Shown here one piece after another: positions 53,989 through 61,852 of a stretch of DNA of 64,000 nucleotides. A program made the translations under genes and the position numbers. Below the pieces are notes generated by a model, which was not told the DNA's origin, did no database searches, and saw only the letters and a program-made list of their open reading frames with translations. Origin of the DNA: an uncultured Clostridia bacterium (GTDB lineage: Bacteria > Bacillota > Clostridia > Lachnospirales > Anaerotignaceae); NCBI GenBank assembly GCA_910587735.1, contig CAJUNT010000009.1, positions 52,448 to 116,447 on the forward strand. Reading direction: 5' to 3'. The stretch's first letter is position 1, and each line of letters begins with the position of its first letter.

Positions 53989-55151
53989 AACAAAAAGCAC
54001 TAGAAGCGCATAGAATGTGGAAGGGGAAAGTAGAAGTAATCAGCAGGGCAAAAATAGAAAACAATGAGGAACTCTCCATTGCCTACACACCAGGCGTTGC
54101 ACAACCTTGTATTGAAATACAAAAAAATCCAGAATTATCTTTTGAACTGACAAGAAGATGGAATACTGTTGCAGTGATTACAGACGGCACAGCAATATTA
54201 GGATTAGGGGACATTGGTCCAGAGGCAGGTATGCCTGTTATGGAGGGGAAAGCAGCACTTTTTAAATGTTTTGCAGATATTGATGCTATTCCTCTTTGTG
54301 TTCGTTCAAAAGATGTTGATGAAATTGTAAAAGCAATCAGTTTATTTTCAGGAAGTTTTGGTGGCATCAATCTAGAAGATATTTCTGCACCAAGATGTTT
54401 TGAAATTGAGAAAAAATTAAAAGAAGTAACAGACATTCCTATTTTTCATGATGACCAGCATGGTACAGCAGTAGTTGTATTTGCGGGATTAAAAAATGCA
54501 TTACGCATTGTGGGTAAAAAAGAAAGTGAAGTTTCTGTTGTCATTTCTGGTGCAGGCAGTGCAGGCACAGCGATTGCGAAATTGCTTTTAAATGCTGGCA
54601 TAAAAGATATTGTTATGGTTGACCGTAGTGGAGCAATTCATAGTGAAGAAATTTATGAAAATAAAGCATTTACAGAATTAGCAAATATAACAAACCCTTA
54701 TCATAAAAAAGGAACATTATCAGATGTTATAGTAGGTGCAGATGTATTTATTGGTGTATCTGGACCAAAACTGTTAACAGCAGAAATGATAAAAACAATG
54801 GCAAAAGACCCTATTATATTTGCTATGGCGAATCCTGTTCCTGAAATCATGCCAGATGAGGCAAAAGCAGCAGGAGCAAAAGTTGCTTGTTCAGGACGTT
54901 CTGATTATCCAAATCAAATCAATAATGTGCTTGCTTTTCCGGGAATATTCAGAGGAGCATTAGATGTGAGAGCAAAAGATATTAATGAAGAAATGAAATT
55001 AGCGGCAGCGTATGCCATTGCAGATTTAATTACAGAGGAAGAGTTAAAAGAAGATTATGTCATACCTTCTCCTTTTGATAAAAGGGTTGTATCAGCGATA
55101 TCAAAAGCGGTTGCAGAGGCTGCAATTCGTACAGGTGTTGCAAAAATGTAG
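53976..55151 (+). CDS. NAD(P)-dependent malic enzyme
   Basis: Malic enzyme converts malate to pyruvate and CO2. The 391-residue short form is typical of bacteria; it shows YTPGVAQPC (about residues 38-46), the catalytic region TDGTAILGLGDIGPEAGMPVMEGK, FHDDQHGTAVV, and the NAD(P)-binding GAGSAGTAI near residue 192. The ATG at 53976 follows AGGAGCATAAC and lies inside the end of the ABC-F gene. A cofactor preference cannot be assigned. A 12-bp palindrome follows the stop. Confidence 0.93.
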   Translation: MEDLKQKALEAHRMWKGKVEVISRAKIENNEELSIAYTPGVAQPCIEIQKNPELSFELTRRWNTVAVITDGTAILGLGDIGPEAGMPVMEGKAALFKCFADIDAIPLCVRSKDVDEIVKAISLFSGSFGGINLEDISAPRCFEIEKKLKEVTDIPIFHDDQHGTAVVVFAGLKNALRIVGKKESEVSVVISGAGSAGTAIAKLLLNAGIKDIVMVDRSGAIHSEEIYENKAFTELANITNPYHKKGTLSDVIVGADVFIGVSGPKLLTAEMIKTMAKDPIIFAMANPVPEIMPDEAKAAGAKVACSGRSDYPNQINNVLAFPGIFRGALDVRAKDINEEMKLAAAYAIADLITEEELKEDYVIPSPFDKRVVSAISKAVAEAAIRTGVAKM

Positions 55152-55186
55152 AAATATTTGCATTCTGCAAATATTTCTGTTATAAT
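55151..55186 (+). promoter_or_regulatory. Promoter with overlapping 27-bp palindrome before the CNNM gene
   Basis: A perfect 12-bp inverted repeat (55151-55162 with 55166-55177, 3-nt centre) covers the -35 of a strong promoter: TTGCAT (55158-55163), 17-nt spacer, TATAAT (55181-55186). The palindrome starts at the malic enzyme stop and could act as a terminator hairpin, as a repressor operator, or both. Confidence 0.65.
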
Positions 55187-55242
55187 GTTTTAACATGTAA
55201 GTAATACAATTATGATTTATATTTTTTAGGAGTGTGATTTCA

Positions 55243-56490
55243 GTGGAAGACCCCGGCAGTTGGTGGCTTATATTAATTTTATTGATTTTGGTATGTGGTT
55301 CTGCATTTTTTTCTGCATCAGAAACAGCATTAACATCACTAAACAAAATTAAACTGCGTAATATGGTAGAAGAAAATGTGAAAAATGCAGACAAAATTCA
55401 AAAACTAATAGACGACCCCAATAGACTGTTAAGTTCCATATTGATTGGAAACAATTTAGTAAACAATGCAGCAGCATCTTTGACAACAATGATTGCAGTA
55501 TCTCTTTTAGGTGGGCAATCTGGTGTTGGTGCAGCAACAATGATAATTACCATTATCATATTGATATTTGGTGAGATTACACCAAAAACATTAGCATCAC
55601 AAAATGCAGAAAAGGTTTCAATAGGAGTAGCAAAAATTATTTCTGGTGTTGTAATCATATCTACACCTGTTGTAAAAGTGATGAATTTGATTACAAACGG
55701 TTTAATTCGTATACTAGGGGGCGACACTTCAGGAAAAACACCTACCATAACAGAGGCAGAGTTAAAAACAATGGTAAATGTTAGTCATGAAGAGGGCGTA
55801 TTAGAAGTAGACGAAAGACGTATGATAAACAATGTGTTTGATTTTGGTGATTCTAAAGCAAAAGATGTTATGACACCTCGTACAGATATGATTTGTGTAG
55901 AGGACAACATCACATATGACGAAATTGTTTCTATATTCAAAGAGGAACGTTTTTCCAGACTGCCTGTTTATCATGAAAGTGTAGATAATATTGTAGGTAT
56001 TTTATATGTAAAAGATATTATATTTATAGATGTGGAACATTTTAAAACAACAGACTATATGAGAGAACCATTTTTTACTTATGAAAGCAAACCTATTTCA
56101 GAATTATTTTCGGAAATGCGAAACAATCGTATTCCTGCGGCTATTGTATTAGATGAATATGGTGGTACATCAGGGCTTGTTACATTAGAGGACATGGTAG
56201 AGGAAATTGTAGGAGATATTGCTGACGAATATGACGAACAAGAGAAAGAAATAGAAGTCATAAAAGAAGATGAATTTGTTGTCGATGGTTCTACAAGATT
56301 AGAAGATGTCAACGAAATGATAGGGTTACATTTAGAATCAGAAGATTTTGATACAATAGGTGGTTATGTAATAGGTATACTTGGTTCTTTGCCAGATGGT
56401 GGGGAAGAAGTAGAAGAAAATGGTATTAAAATTGTAGTAGAAGAAGTTGACAAAAATAGAATTGAAAAATTGCGTATTTATACAATATAG
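55243..56490 (+). CDS. CNNM/HlyC-CorC family membrane protein with CBS domains
   Basis: A 415-residue protein with an N-terminal DUF21/CNNM membrane domain of about four helices (SASETALTSLNK; GEITPKTLA), a CBS pair (about 205-330, VMTPRTDMICVE and YGGTSGLVTLED) and a C-terminal CorC_HlyC domain. Such proteins are implicated in Mg2+ or Co2+ export or homeostasis. The GTG at 55243 lies 10 nt after AGGAG; a GTG at 55234 is too close. A terminator follows. Confidence 0.9.
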   Translation: MEDPGSWWLILILLILVCGSAFFSASETALTSLNKIKLRNMVEENVKNADKIQKLIDDPNRLLSSILIGNNLVNNAAASLTTMIAVSLLGGQSGVGAATMIITIIILIFGEITPKTLASQNAEKVSIGVAKIISGVVIISTPVVKVMNLITNGLIRILGGDTSGKTPTITEAELKTMVNVSHEEGVLEVDERRMINNVFDFGDSKAKDVMTPRTDMICVEDNITYDEIVSIFKEERFSRLPVYHESVDNIVGILYVKDIIFIDVEHFKTTDYMREPFFTYESKPISELFSEMRNNRIPAAIVLDEYGGTSGLVTLEDMVEEIVGDIADEYDEQEKEIEVIKEDEFVVDGSTRLEDVNEMIGLHLESEDFDTIGGYVIGILGSLPDGGEEVEENGIKIVVEEVDKNRIEKLRIYTI

Positions 56491-56500
56491 CAAAATGAAG

Positions 56501-56536
56501 AAACACCTTTTCGGTTATACTGAAAGGGTGTTTTTT
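56501..56536 (+). terminator. Terminator of the CNNM gene
   Basis: AAACACCTTTT pairs with GAAAGGGTGTTT, with an 11-nt loop, followed by six T. Confidence 0.88.
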
Positions 56537-56602
56537 GTGCATAATTATCATAACAACTAGAATATATTGAAAAAGAATATAATATTTTAGGAGGTATGAT
56601 TT

Positions 56603-56842
56603 ATGAAAATAATAAAATCAATTGTTTTAACAAAGAAAAAAATACTGTGTTTAATAGGAGGCATTGCAGCACTTGCATTTGCAGTACATATTGCTCCACC
56701 AGCAATACAATCTGTATTTCATGTAGCAGAATCAGAAAGAAAATTGCCTATTTATTGTGTAGATACACAGGAGCAAAAAGTTTCCATTAGTTTTGACGCA
56801 GCGTGGGGTGCATATCAAAAAGTACGGAGGTGCTTTTTATGA
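56603..56842 (+). pseudogene. 5' fragment of a PdaB-like sporulation polysaccharide deacetylase
   Basis: The reading frame starts with a strong AGGAGG site and encodes a membrane anchor (about residues 11-31), then KLPIYCVDTQEQKVSISFDAAWG, which is the N-terminal part of PdaB-type NodB-fold deacetylases; the FDAAWG motif holds the first catalytic Asp. Right after this motif (about residue 69) homology ends and a short unrelated tail (AYQKVRRCFL) leads to a stop at 56842. The rest of the deacetylase is absent from the window. The break coincides with the start of a large serine recombinase, so insertion is likely. Confidence 0.85.
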
Positions 56843-58377
56843 AAGATGCTATTACAAGAAGGGCGGGAGTATATGCAAGAGTATCAAAAGAGGATATAAC
56901 AAAAAAGAAATGCACCACTTCTGAGAGTATTGAAAATCAAAAAAGATTAGCTGAAATATATGTCAAAAATAGTCAAGATGATATTGAAATTACCTCCTAT
57001 TATATTGATGACGGTAAAACAGGCACTGTTACAGACAGACCAGCATATCAAAAGCTATTAGAAGATGCCAAAAATAATAAAATAAACATGATAATTGTAA
57101 AAGACTTTTCTCGTTTAAGCAGGGATTCCGTAGATGCCTTAAAATTTATAGAATACGATATACAAAAATTAAATATTAGATTTGTGTCTTTGGGAGAAGG
57201 TTTTGATAGTTTATATACTCAAAATGGTATTGATGATTTAAAAATGAGTTTTTTAGCAGTATTAAATAGCACTTATCCTGCAGATATATCCAGAAAAGTT
57301 TGCATGAATTTAGATATGAAAAGGCAGGACGGAAAGTTTGTAGGAGCTTTTGCTCCTTATGGCTATAAAAAAGATAGTAATAATAAATATTTACTTGTAA
57401 TAGATAAGCCAGCAGCAGATATTGTAAAAAAAATATTTTGTTTCTATTTAGAAGGTATGTCAAAACAATCGATTGCAGTTTATCTAAATAAGAAAGGAAT
57501 ATACTGTCCTACGGAATATAAAAAACAAAATCAATCATTGTATCAGCCAGCAAAAAAAGGATATCCTTTTTATATATGGACATATTCTACAATACATAAA
57601 ATACTTTCTAATGAGGTTTACATAGGCAATTTAATACAAAAAAAAACAAAAATGATAAAAGTATTAGAACATGATAAAAGCCGAAAAATAAAAGTACCTA
57701 TTGAAAAGGGAAAAGAAATTAAAATCAATCAAACACATGAAGCAATTATTGATGAAAAAACATTTCAAATTGTGCAACAAATGTTAAAAAAAAGAACAAG
57801 AAAAATAAAAAAACAGCAAAATACAGCATTATTTTCAGGATTACTAAAATGTAGCGATTGTGGTAGAGCATTATATCGTTGTTATAGTAATGATACAAAA
57901 AGACAAAAAATGTATTATTATCGTTGCAGTAGTTATAAAAATGCTCCTAATATTGCCTGTACTCCCCACACTATAAAAGAACAAGTATTGATTGATATAT
58001 TGCAATATCTATTAAAAATATTATTTGGGCTTTTTGACGAAAATCCAGATATTGCGTTAATACAGCAAAATAAACAACAATTACAAATACAATTAGAAAA
58101 AGAGCAAAAAAAATATCACGAAGGTAAAAAAAGGTTATTATATGCTTTTGTAAATGGCATAGCAGAAGAAAATGACATAATAGAGTATCAAAAAAATTAT
58201 CAAAAAAAAATACAAAATATAGAAAAATCATTGCAATCTATACAACACAAACAACTATATCACACAGAACCACAATTAAATAGTATATTATTACATTACT
58301 TTATAGAAGGTATATTGATAAAAGAAAATAATGATATCACAATTTCTTTTTCTTTTTGCTCTCCATTTTTGTTTTGA
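56839..58377 (+). CDS. Large serine recombinase interrupting a PdaB-like gene
   Basis: A 512-residue serine integrase. The resolvase domain shows GVYARVSKED with catalytic Ser16, KDFSRLSRD (about 87-95) and the YPADISRKV segment. A recombinase domain follows (AFAPYGYKKD), then a zinc ribbon (CSDCGRALYRC and RCSSY...C, about 340-390) and a long coiled coil near the C-terminus. The size and layout match SpoIVCA and phage integrases. The ATG at 56839 overlaps the stop of the deacetylase fragment (ATGA) and follows CGGAGGTGC, so it may depend on the upstream promoter. No insertion-sequence ends or cargo genes are seen. Confidence 0.9.
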   Translation: MKDAITRRAGVYARVSKEDITKKKCTTSESIENQKRLAEIYVKNSQDDIEITSYYIDDGKTGTVTDRPAYQKLLEDAKNNKINMIIVKDFSRLSRDSVDALKFIEYDIQKLNIRFVSLGEGFDSLYTQNGIDDLKMSFLAVLNSTYPADISRKVCMNLDMKRQDGKFVGAFAPYGYKKDSNNKYLLVIDKPAADIVKKIFCFYLEGMSKQSIAVYLNKKGIYCPTEYKKQNQSLYQPAKKGYPFYIWTYSTIHKILSNEVYIGNLIQKKTKMIKVLEHDKSRKIKVPIEKGKEIKINQTHEAIIDEKTFQIVQQMLKKRTRKIKKQQNTALFSGLLKCSDCGRALYRCYSNDTKRQKMYYYRCSSYKNAPNIACTPHTIKEQVLIDILQYLLKILFGLFDENPDIALIQQNKQQLQIQLEKEQKKYHEGKKRLLYAFVNGIAEENDIIEYQKNYQKKIQNIEKSLQSIQHKQLYHTEPQLNSILLHYFIEGILIKENNDITISFSFCSPFLF

Positions 58378-58402
58378 AAATATAGTCAAAACATGGTATA
58401 CT
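58374..58402 (+). promoter_or_regulatory. Promoter of the PHP gene overlapping the recombinase stop
   Basis: TTGAAA (58374-58379), 17-nt spacer, TATACT (58397-58402). The -35 overlaps the recombinase stop codon, so this promoter marks the point where host transcription resumes. Confidence 0.7.
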
Positions 58403-58441
58403 TGTTTCATAACAAAATCATTGAAAAGAGATGAAATAAAT

Positions 58442-59158
58442 ATGAAATATGTTGTAGATATTCATACGCATACTGTTGTCAGTCAGCATGCTTATAGTAC
58501 TATATATGAAAATACAAAAGCAGCAAATCAAAAAGGATTAGAATTAATTGCAACAACAGACCATGCACCTGGCATGAAAAACACAGCACCTAGAGCCTTT
58601 TTTACAAATTATCACGTTTTACCTCATACATTGAATGGTATAGAATTATTGCATGGTGTAGAATTAAATATTATGGATTATGATGGTAATATTGATTTAG
58701 AAAATGATATACTACAAAAATTAGATATTGCCATAGCAAGTTTACACCCTCCATGTATACCATTTGGCACAATGCAACAAAATACCAGAGCGTGTATCAA
58801 AGCAATGGAGAATCCTCTTATTGATGTTTTGGGACATCCAGGTGACCCAAGATATCCTATTGATGTAAAAGAGATTGTAAAAACTTCAAAACAAACAAAG
58901 TGTTTAATTGAAATTAATAATGCTTCTCTTGTACCAAATGGATTTAGACAGGGTAGCGATGTTATCATTGAACAAATATTAAAATATGCCATGGAATATG
59001 AAACACCTATTGTATTAGGAAGTGATGCACATTTCTATATGCAAATAGGAGATTTCGCCTATTGCAATGCAATATTAGAAAGGGTTCATTTTCCAGAGGA
59101 ATTGATAGTAAACACTTCTGCACAAAAATTAAAAAAAGCATTAAAAAGAAATCAATAA
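58442..59158 (+). CDS. PHP-domain phosphatase (YcdX-like)
   Basis: A 238-residue PHP hydrolase. Metal-binding motifs are DIHTHTVVS at the N-terminus (residues 6-14), TTDHAPG, HGVELN, HPGDPRYP, and GSDAHF near residue 190, which together form a trinuclear zinc site as in E. coli YcdX. It acts on phosphomonoesters of unknown identity. The ATG at 58442 has a weak AGAGATG site; longer frames run into the recombinase and are rejected. Confidence 0.9.
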   Translation: MKYVVDIHTHTVVSQHAYSTIYENTKAANQKGLELIATTDHAPGMKNTAPRAFFTNYHVLPHTLNGIELLHGVELNIMDYDGNIDLENDILQKLDIAIASLHPPCIPFGTMQQNTRACIKAMENPLIDVLGHPGDPRYPIDVKEIVKTSKQTKCLIEINNASLVPNGFRQGSDVIIEQILKYAMEYETPIVLGSDAHFYMQIGDFAYCNAILERVHFPEELIVNTSAQKLKKALKRNQ

Positions 59159-59229
59159 CTTCTTTACTTTAACACTTTAGAATGTTACTATATAAATATA
59201 GAAAAACAATGTAAAGAAGGTGTATTTGT

Positions 59230-59547
59230 GTGAATCCAAAAATAAAAACCCCCTGTACAGATAAATTATTTCAATATATATTGTCTATGCAGACCATAGA
59301 AGAATGTTATCAACTTTTTGAAGATTTATGTACTGTTCATGAAATACAAGCGATTGCACAGCGTATGGAAGTTGCAGAAATGCTTGATAATAAATGTACT
59401 TATGTTGAAATTGCTGCAAAGACAGGTGCTTCTACTGCAACAATCAGTCGTGTAAATAGAGCTTTAACATATGGCACAGATGGATATAAATTGGCAATAG
59501 ACCGAATAAAACAAAAAAATGAAAATAAAACAATAGATGAAAAATAA
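59230..59547 (+). CDS. TrpR-related protein YerC/YecD
   Basis: A 105-residue protein of the TrpR-like YerC/YecD family. It has the helix-turn-helix segment IAAKTGASTATISRVNRAL (about residues 61-79) and the dimerising N-terminal helices (LFEDLCTVHEIQAIAQR). YerC lies before pcrA in many Firmicutes, but its ligand and targets are unknown. A GTG start at 59230 follows AAGAAGGTG. A hairpin with seven T between it and pcrA may attenuate read-through. Confidence 0.9.
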   Translation: MNPKIKTPCTDKLFQYILSMQTIEECYQLFEDLCTVHEIQAIAQRMEVAEMLDNKCTYVEIAAKTGASTATISRVNRALTYGTDGYKLAIDRIKQKNENKTIDEK

Positions 59548-59548
59548 A

Positions 59549-59578
59549 AGGGAGGTTATACTGCCTTCCTCTTTTTTT
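59549..59578 (+). terminator. Terminator/attenuator between yerC and pcrA
   Basis: AGGGAGG (59549-59555) pairs with CCTTCCT (59564-59570, one G-U pair) around an 8-nt loop, followed by C and seven T. Confidence 0.75.
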
Positions 59579-59608
59579 GTTTTAAAAAAGAATAGGAGAA
59601 ATGAAATC

Positions 59609-61840
59609 ATGATAAATTTTACGCAATTAAATGAAATGCAACAAAAAGCTGTATTACAAATAGAGGGGTCTGTATTGATATTAGCGGGTGCAGGTTCAGG
59701 AAAAACAGGCGCACTTACTGTACGTGTAGCGCATATGATTGAAAAAGGTATTCGTCCATGGAATATACTTGCTATTACATTTACAAATAAAGCAGCAAAA
59801 GAAATGAGAGAAAGAATAAACAAATTGGTAGGAGAAAATGCAAATGATATTTGGGTAAGTACATTTCACTCTACTTGTGTCAGAATATTAAGAAGTGAAA
59901 TACACCACATGGATTTTGATAATCATTTTTCCATTTATGATGCAGATGACCAAAAAAAATTAATGAAAGAATGTTTTAAAAGATTAAATTTAAGTTTAGT
60001 GGATAAAGAATATTCTATCAGAAATGCACTTGCTGTCATCAGTAGACAAAAAGAGGAAATGATAAGCTGGACAGAATATGCAAAAAGTATAGATAAAGAT
60101 AATATAATAGAAGTACAAAATGCAAAAGTATATCAAGTGTATCAAACAATGTTAAAAGAAAATAATGCGCTTGATTTTGATGATTTGATATATAAAACAG
60201 TATTACTTTTTCAACAGAATCCCGAGGTATTAGAAAAATATCAAAATCGTTTTCGTTATATTATGGTAGACGAATATCAAGATACAAACACATCTCAATA
60301 TATGCTTATAAAATTATTATCTCAAAAATATCATAATATTTGTGTAGTAGGCGATGACGACCAAAGTATATATGGGTGGCGTGGTGCAAATATTAGAAAT
60401 ATATTAGATTTTGAAAAAGATTTTCCAAATACAAAAATCATTAAATTAGAACAAAATTATCGTTCCACAAAAACGATATTAGATGCTGCAAATTCAGTCA
60501 TTCATAATAATGTAACCAGAAAAGAAAAAACGCTTTGGACAGAGAACGAAACAGGCAATGTAATATATATTTATAAAGCAGAAAATGAATATGATGAAAG
60601 TCGGTTTGTTGCAGAAAAAATAGAAGAACTCAAAAAACAAGGAAAAAATTATAATGATATTGCTGTATTGTATCGTGCGAATGTACAGTCACGTGCCATA
60701 GAAGACCAGCTTGTTAAAAAAACAATACCTTACCATCTTTTTGGAGGTGTACGTTTTTATGAAAGAAAAGAAATTAAAGATGTTATTTGTTATTTAAAAG
60801 TATTGTCCAATCCTGCTGATACCATTGCATTGTCAAGAATTATTAATGTTCCAAAAAGGGGTATTGGTGATACTTCAATAGAAAAAGTAAATGCTTTTGC
60901 GGCTTCCAAAAACATGACATTTTATGATGCATTATATTATTTGGACGAAATACCAGAATTAAAAACAAGAGCAAAAAAATTTCAAGAGTTTTATGAATTG
61001 ATAGAACATTTGAAACAAGATTCTGAAACACTTTCAGTAGTAGATTTAATTGATGCAATTATAAAGCGTTCTGGATATTTGCAGTCATTGCAAAATGAAA
61101 ATACAGATGAAGCATTAAATAGAATAGATAATATTAACGAATTTATCAATAAAGCAGCGGAATATGAGATGCAGAACCCAGAGGGAGGACTTTCTGGATT
61201 TTTAGAAGATATTGCTTTAGTAGCAGACATTGATTCTTATGAAGAAAACGATGGCAATGTCACACTTATGACATTGCATACAGCGAAAGGATTAGAATTT
61301 AATTATGTATTTATAATTGGTATGGAAGAAAAGATATTCCCTTCTTATAAAAGTGTAGTAAGTGGTGGAACGAAGGAAATGGAAGAAGAAAGACGCTTGT
61401 GTTATGTAGGAATTACAAGAGCAAAACAAGAATTATATTTATCTTATGCAAAAAGTAGAACACAAAAAAATATATTATTAGCAAATGAACCTTCTCGTTT
61501 TTTAGAAGAAATACCAAAAGAACTAATTGAAATGCCAGTACGTCCTATTTCTGAAGCAGCAAGAGAATATGCTTTAAAATCAAGTAGAAGAATTAAACCA
61601 ACATTTACAAAACCAAACCCTTATGGTATGGTAAAGCCTAAAATAGAAATCCCTTCTCCCAAAAATATAGTATTAGATTTTAAAGAAGGAGATAAAGTAC
61701 GCGCTCCTAAATATGGTATTGGTACAGTAAAATCCATTTCTCCAGGAGGTGCAGATTTTGAGGTAGAAGTTTCATTTACTGGAAAAGGTGTCAAAAAATT
61801 TATGGCAGGGCTTTCTAAATTGAAAAAAATTGAGGAGTAA
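59609..61840 (+). CDS. pcrA: ATP-dependent DNA helicase PcrA (UvrD/Rep family)
   Basis: A 743-residue SF1A helicase that acts in rolling-circle replication, nucleotide excision repair and conflict resolution. The motifs are Q motif LNEMQQKAV, Walker A GAGSGKTGALT (I), DFDDL and VDEYQDTN (II), QSIYGWRGANI (III), LEQNYRS (IV), and VTLMTLHTAKGLEF (V); a C-terminal SH3-like tail follows. The ATG at 59609 lies 10 nt after AGGAG. It precedes ligA by 12 nt. Confidence 0.96.
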   Translation: MINFTQLNEMQQKAVLQIEGSVLILAGAGSGKTGALTVRVAHMIEKGIRPWNILAITFTNKAAKEMRERINKLVGENANDIWVSTFHSTCVRILRSEIHHMDFDNHFSIYDADDQKKLMKECFKRLNLSLVDKEYSIRNALAVISRQKEEMISWTEYAKSIDKDNIIEVQNAKVYQVYQTMLKENNALDFDDLIYKTVLLFQQNPEVLEKYQNRFRYIMVDEYQDTNTSQYMLIKLLSQKYHNICVVGDDDQSIYGWRGANIRNILDFEKDFPNTKIIKLEQNYRSTKTILDAANSVIHNNVTRKEKTLWTENETGNVIYIYKAENEYDESRFVAEKIEELKKQGKNYNDIAVLYRANVQSRAIEDQLVKKTIPYHLFGGVRFYERKEIKDVICYLKVLSNPADTIALSRIINVPKRGIGDTSIEKVNAFAASKNMTFYDALYYLDEIPELKTRAKKFQEFYELIEHLKQDSETLSVVDLIDAIIKRSGYLQSLQNENTDEALNRIDNINEFINKAAEYEMQNPEGGLSGFLEDIALVADIDSYEENDGNVTLMTLHTAKGLEFNYVFIIGMEEKIFPSYKSVVSGGTKEMEEERRLCYVGITRAKQELYLSYAKSRTQKNILLANEPSRFLEEIPKELIEMPVRPISEAAREYALKSSRRIKPTFTKPNPYGMVKPKIEIPSPKNIVLDFKEGDKVRAPKYGIGTVKSISPGGADFEVEVSFTGKGVKKFMAGLSKLKKIEE

Positions 61841-61852
61841 GGAGTTTTGACA

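Noticed and set aside
56839..58377. The recombinase considered as an IS607-like or Tn3-type transposon resolvase
   Set aside because: It has the long zinc-ribbon and coiled-coil C-terminus of large serine integrases; no transposase, TnpB or terminal inverted repeats were found near it.
59537..59608. A longer N-terminus for PcrA starting at 59537
   Set aside because: It would overlap the yerC end and its terminator hairpin; a well-placed ribosome site supports 59609.
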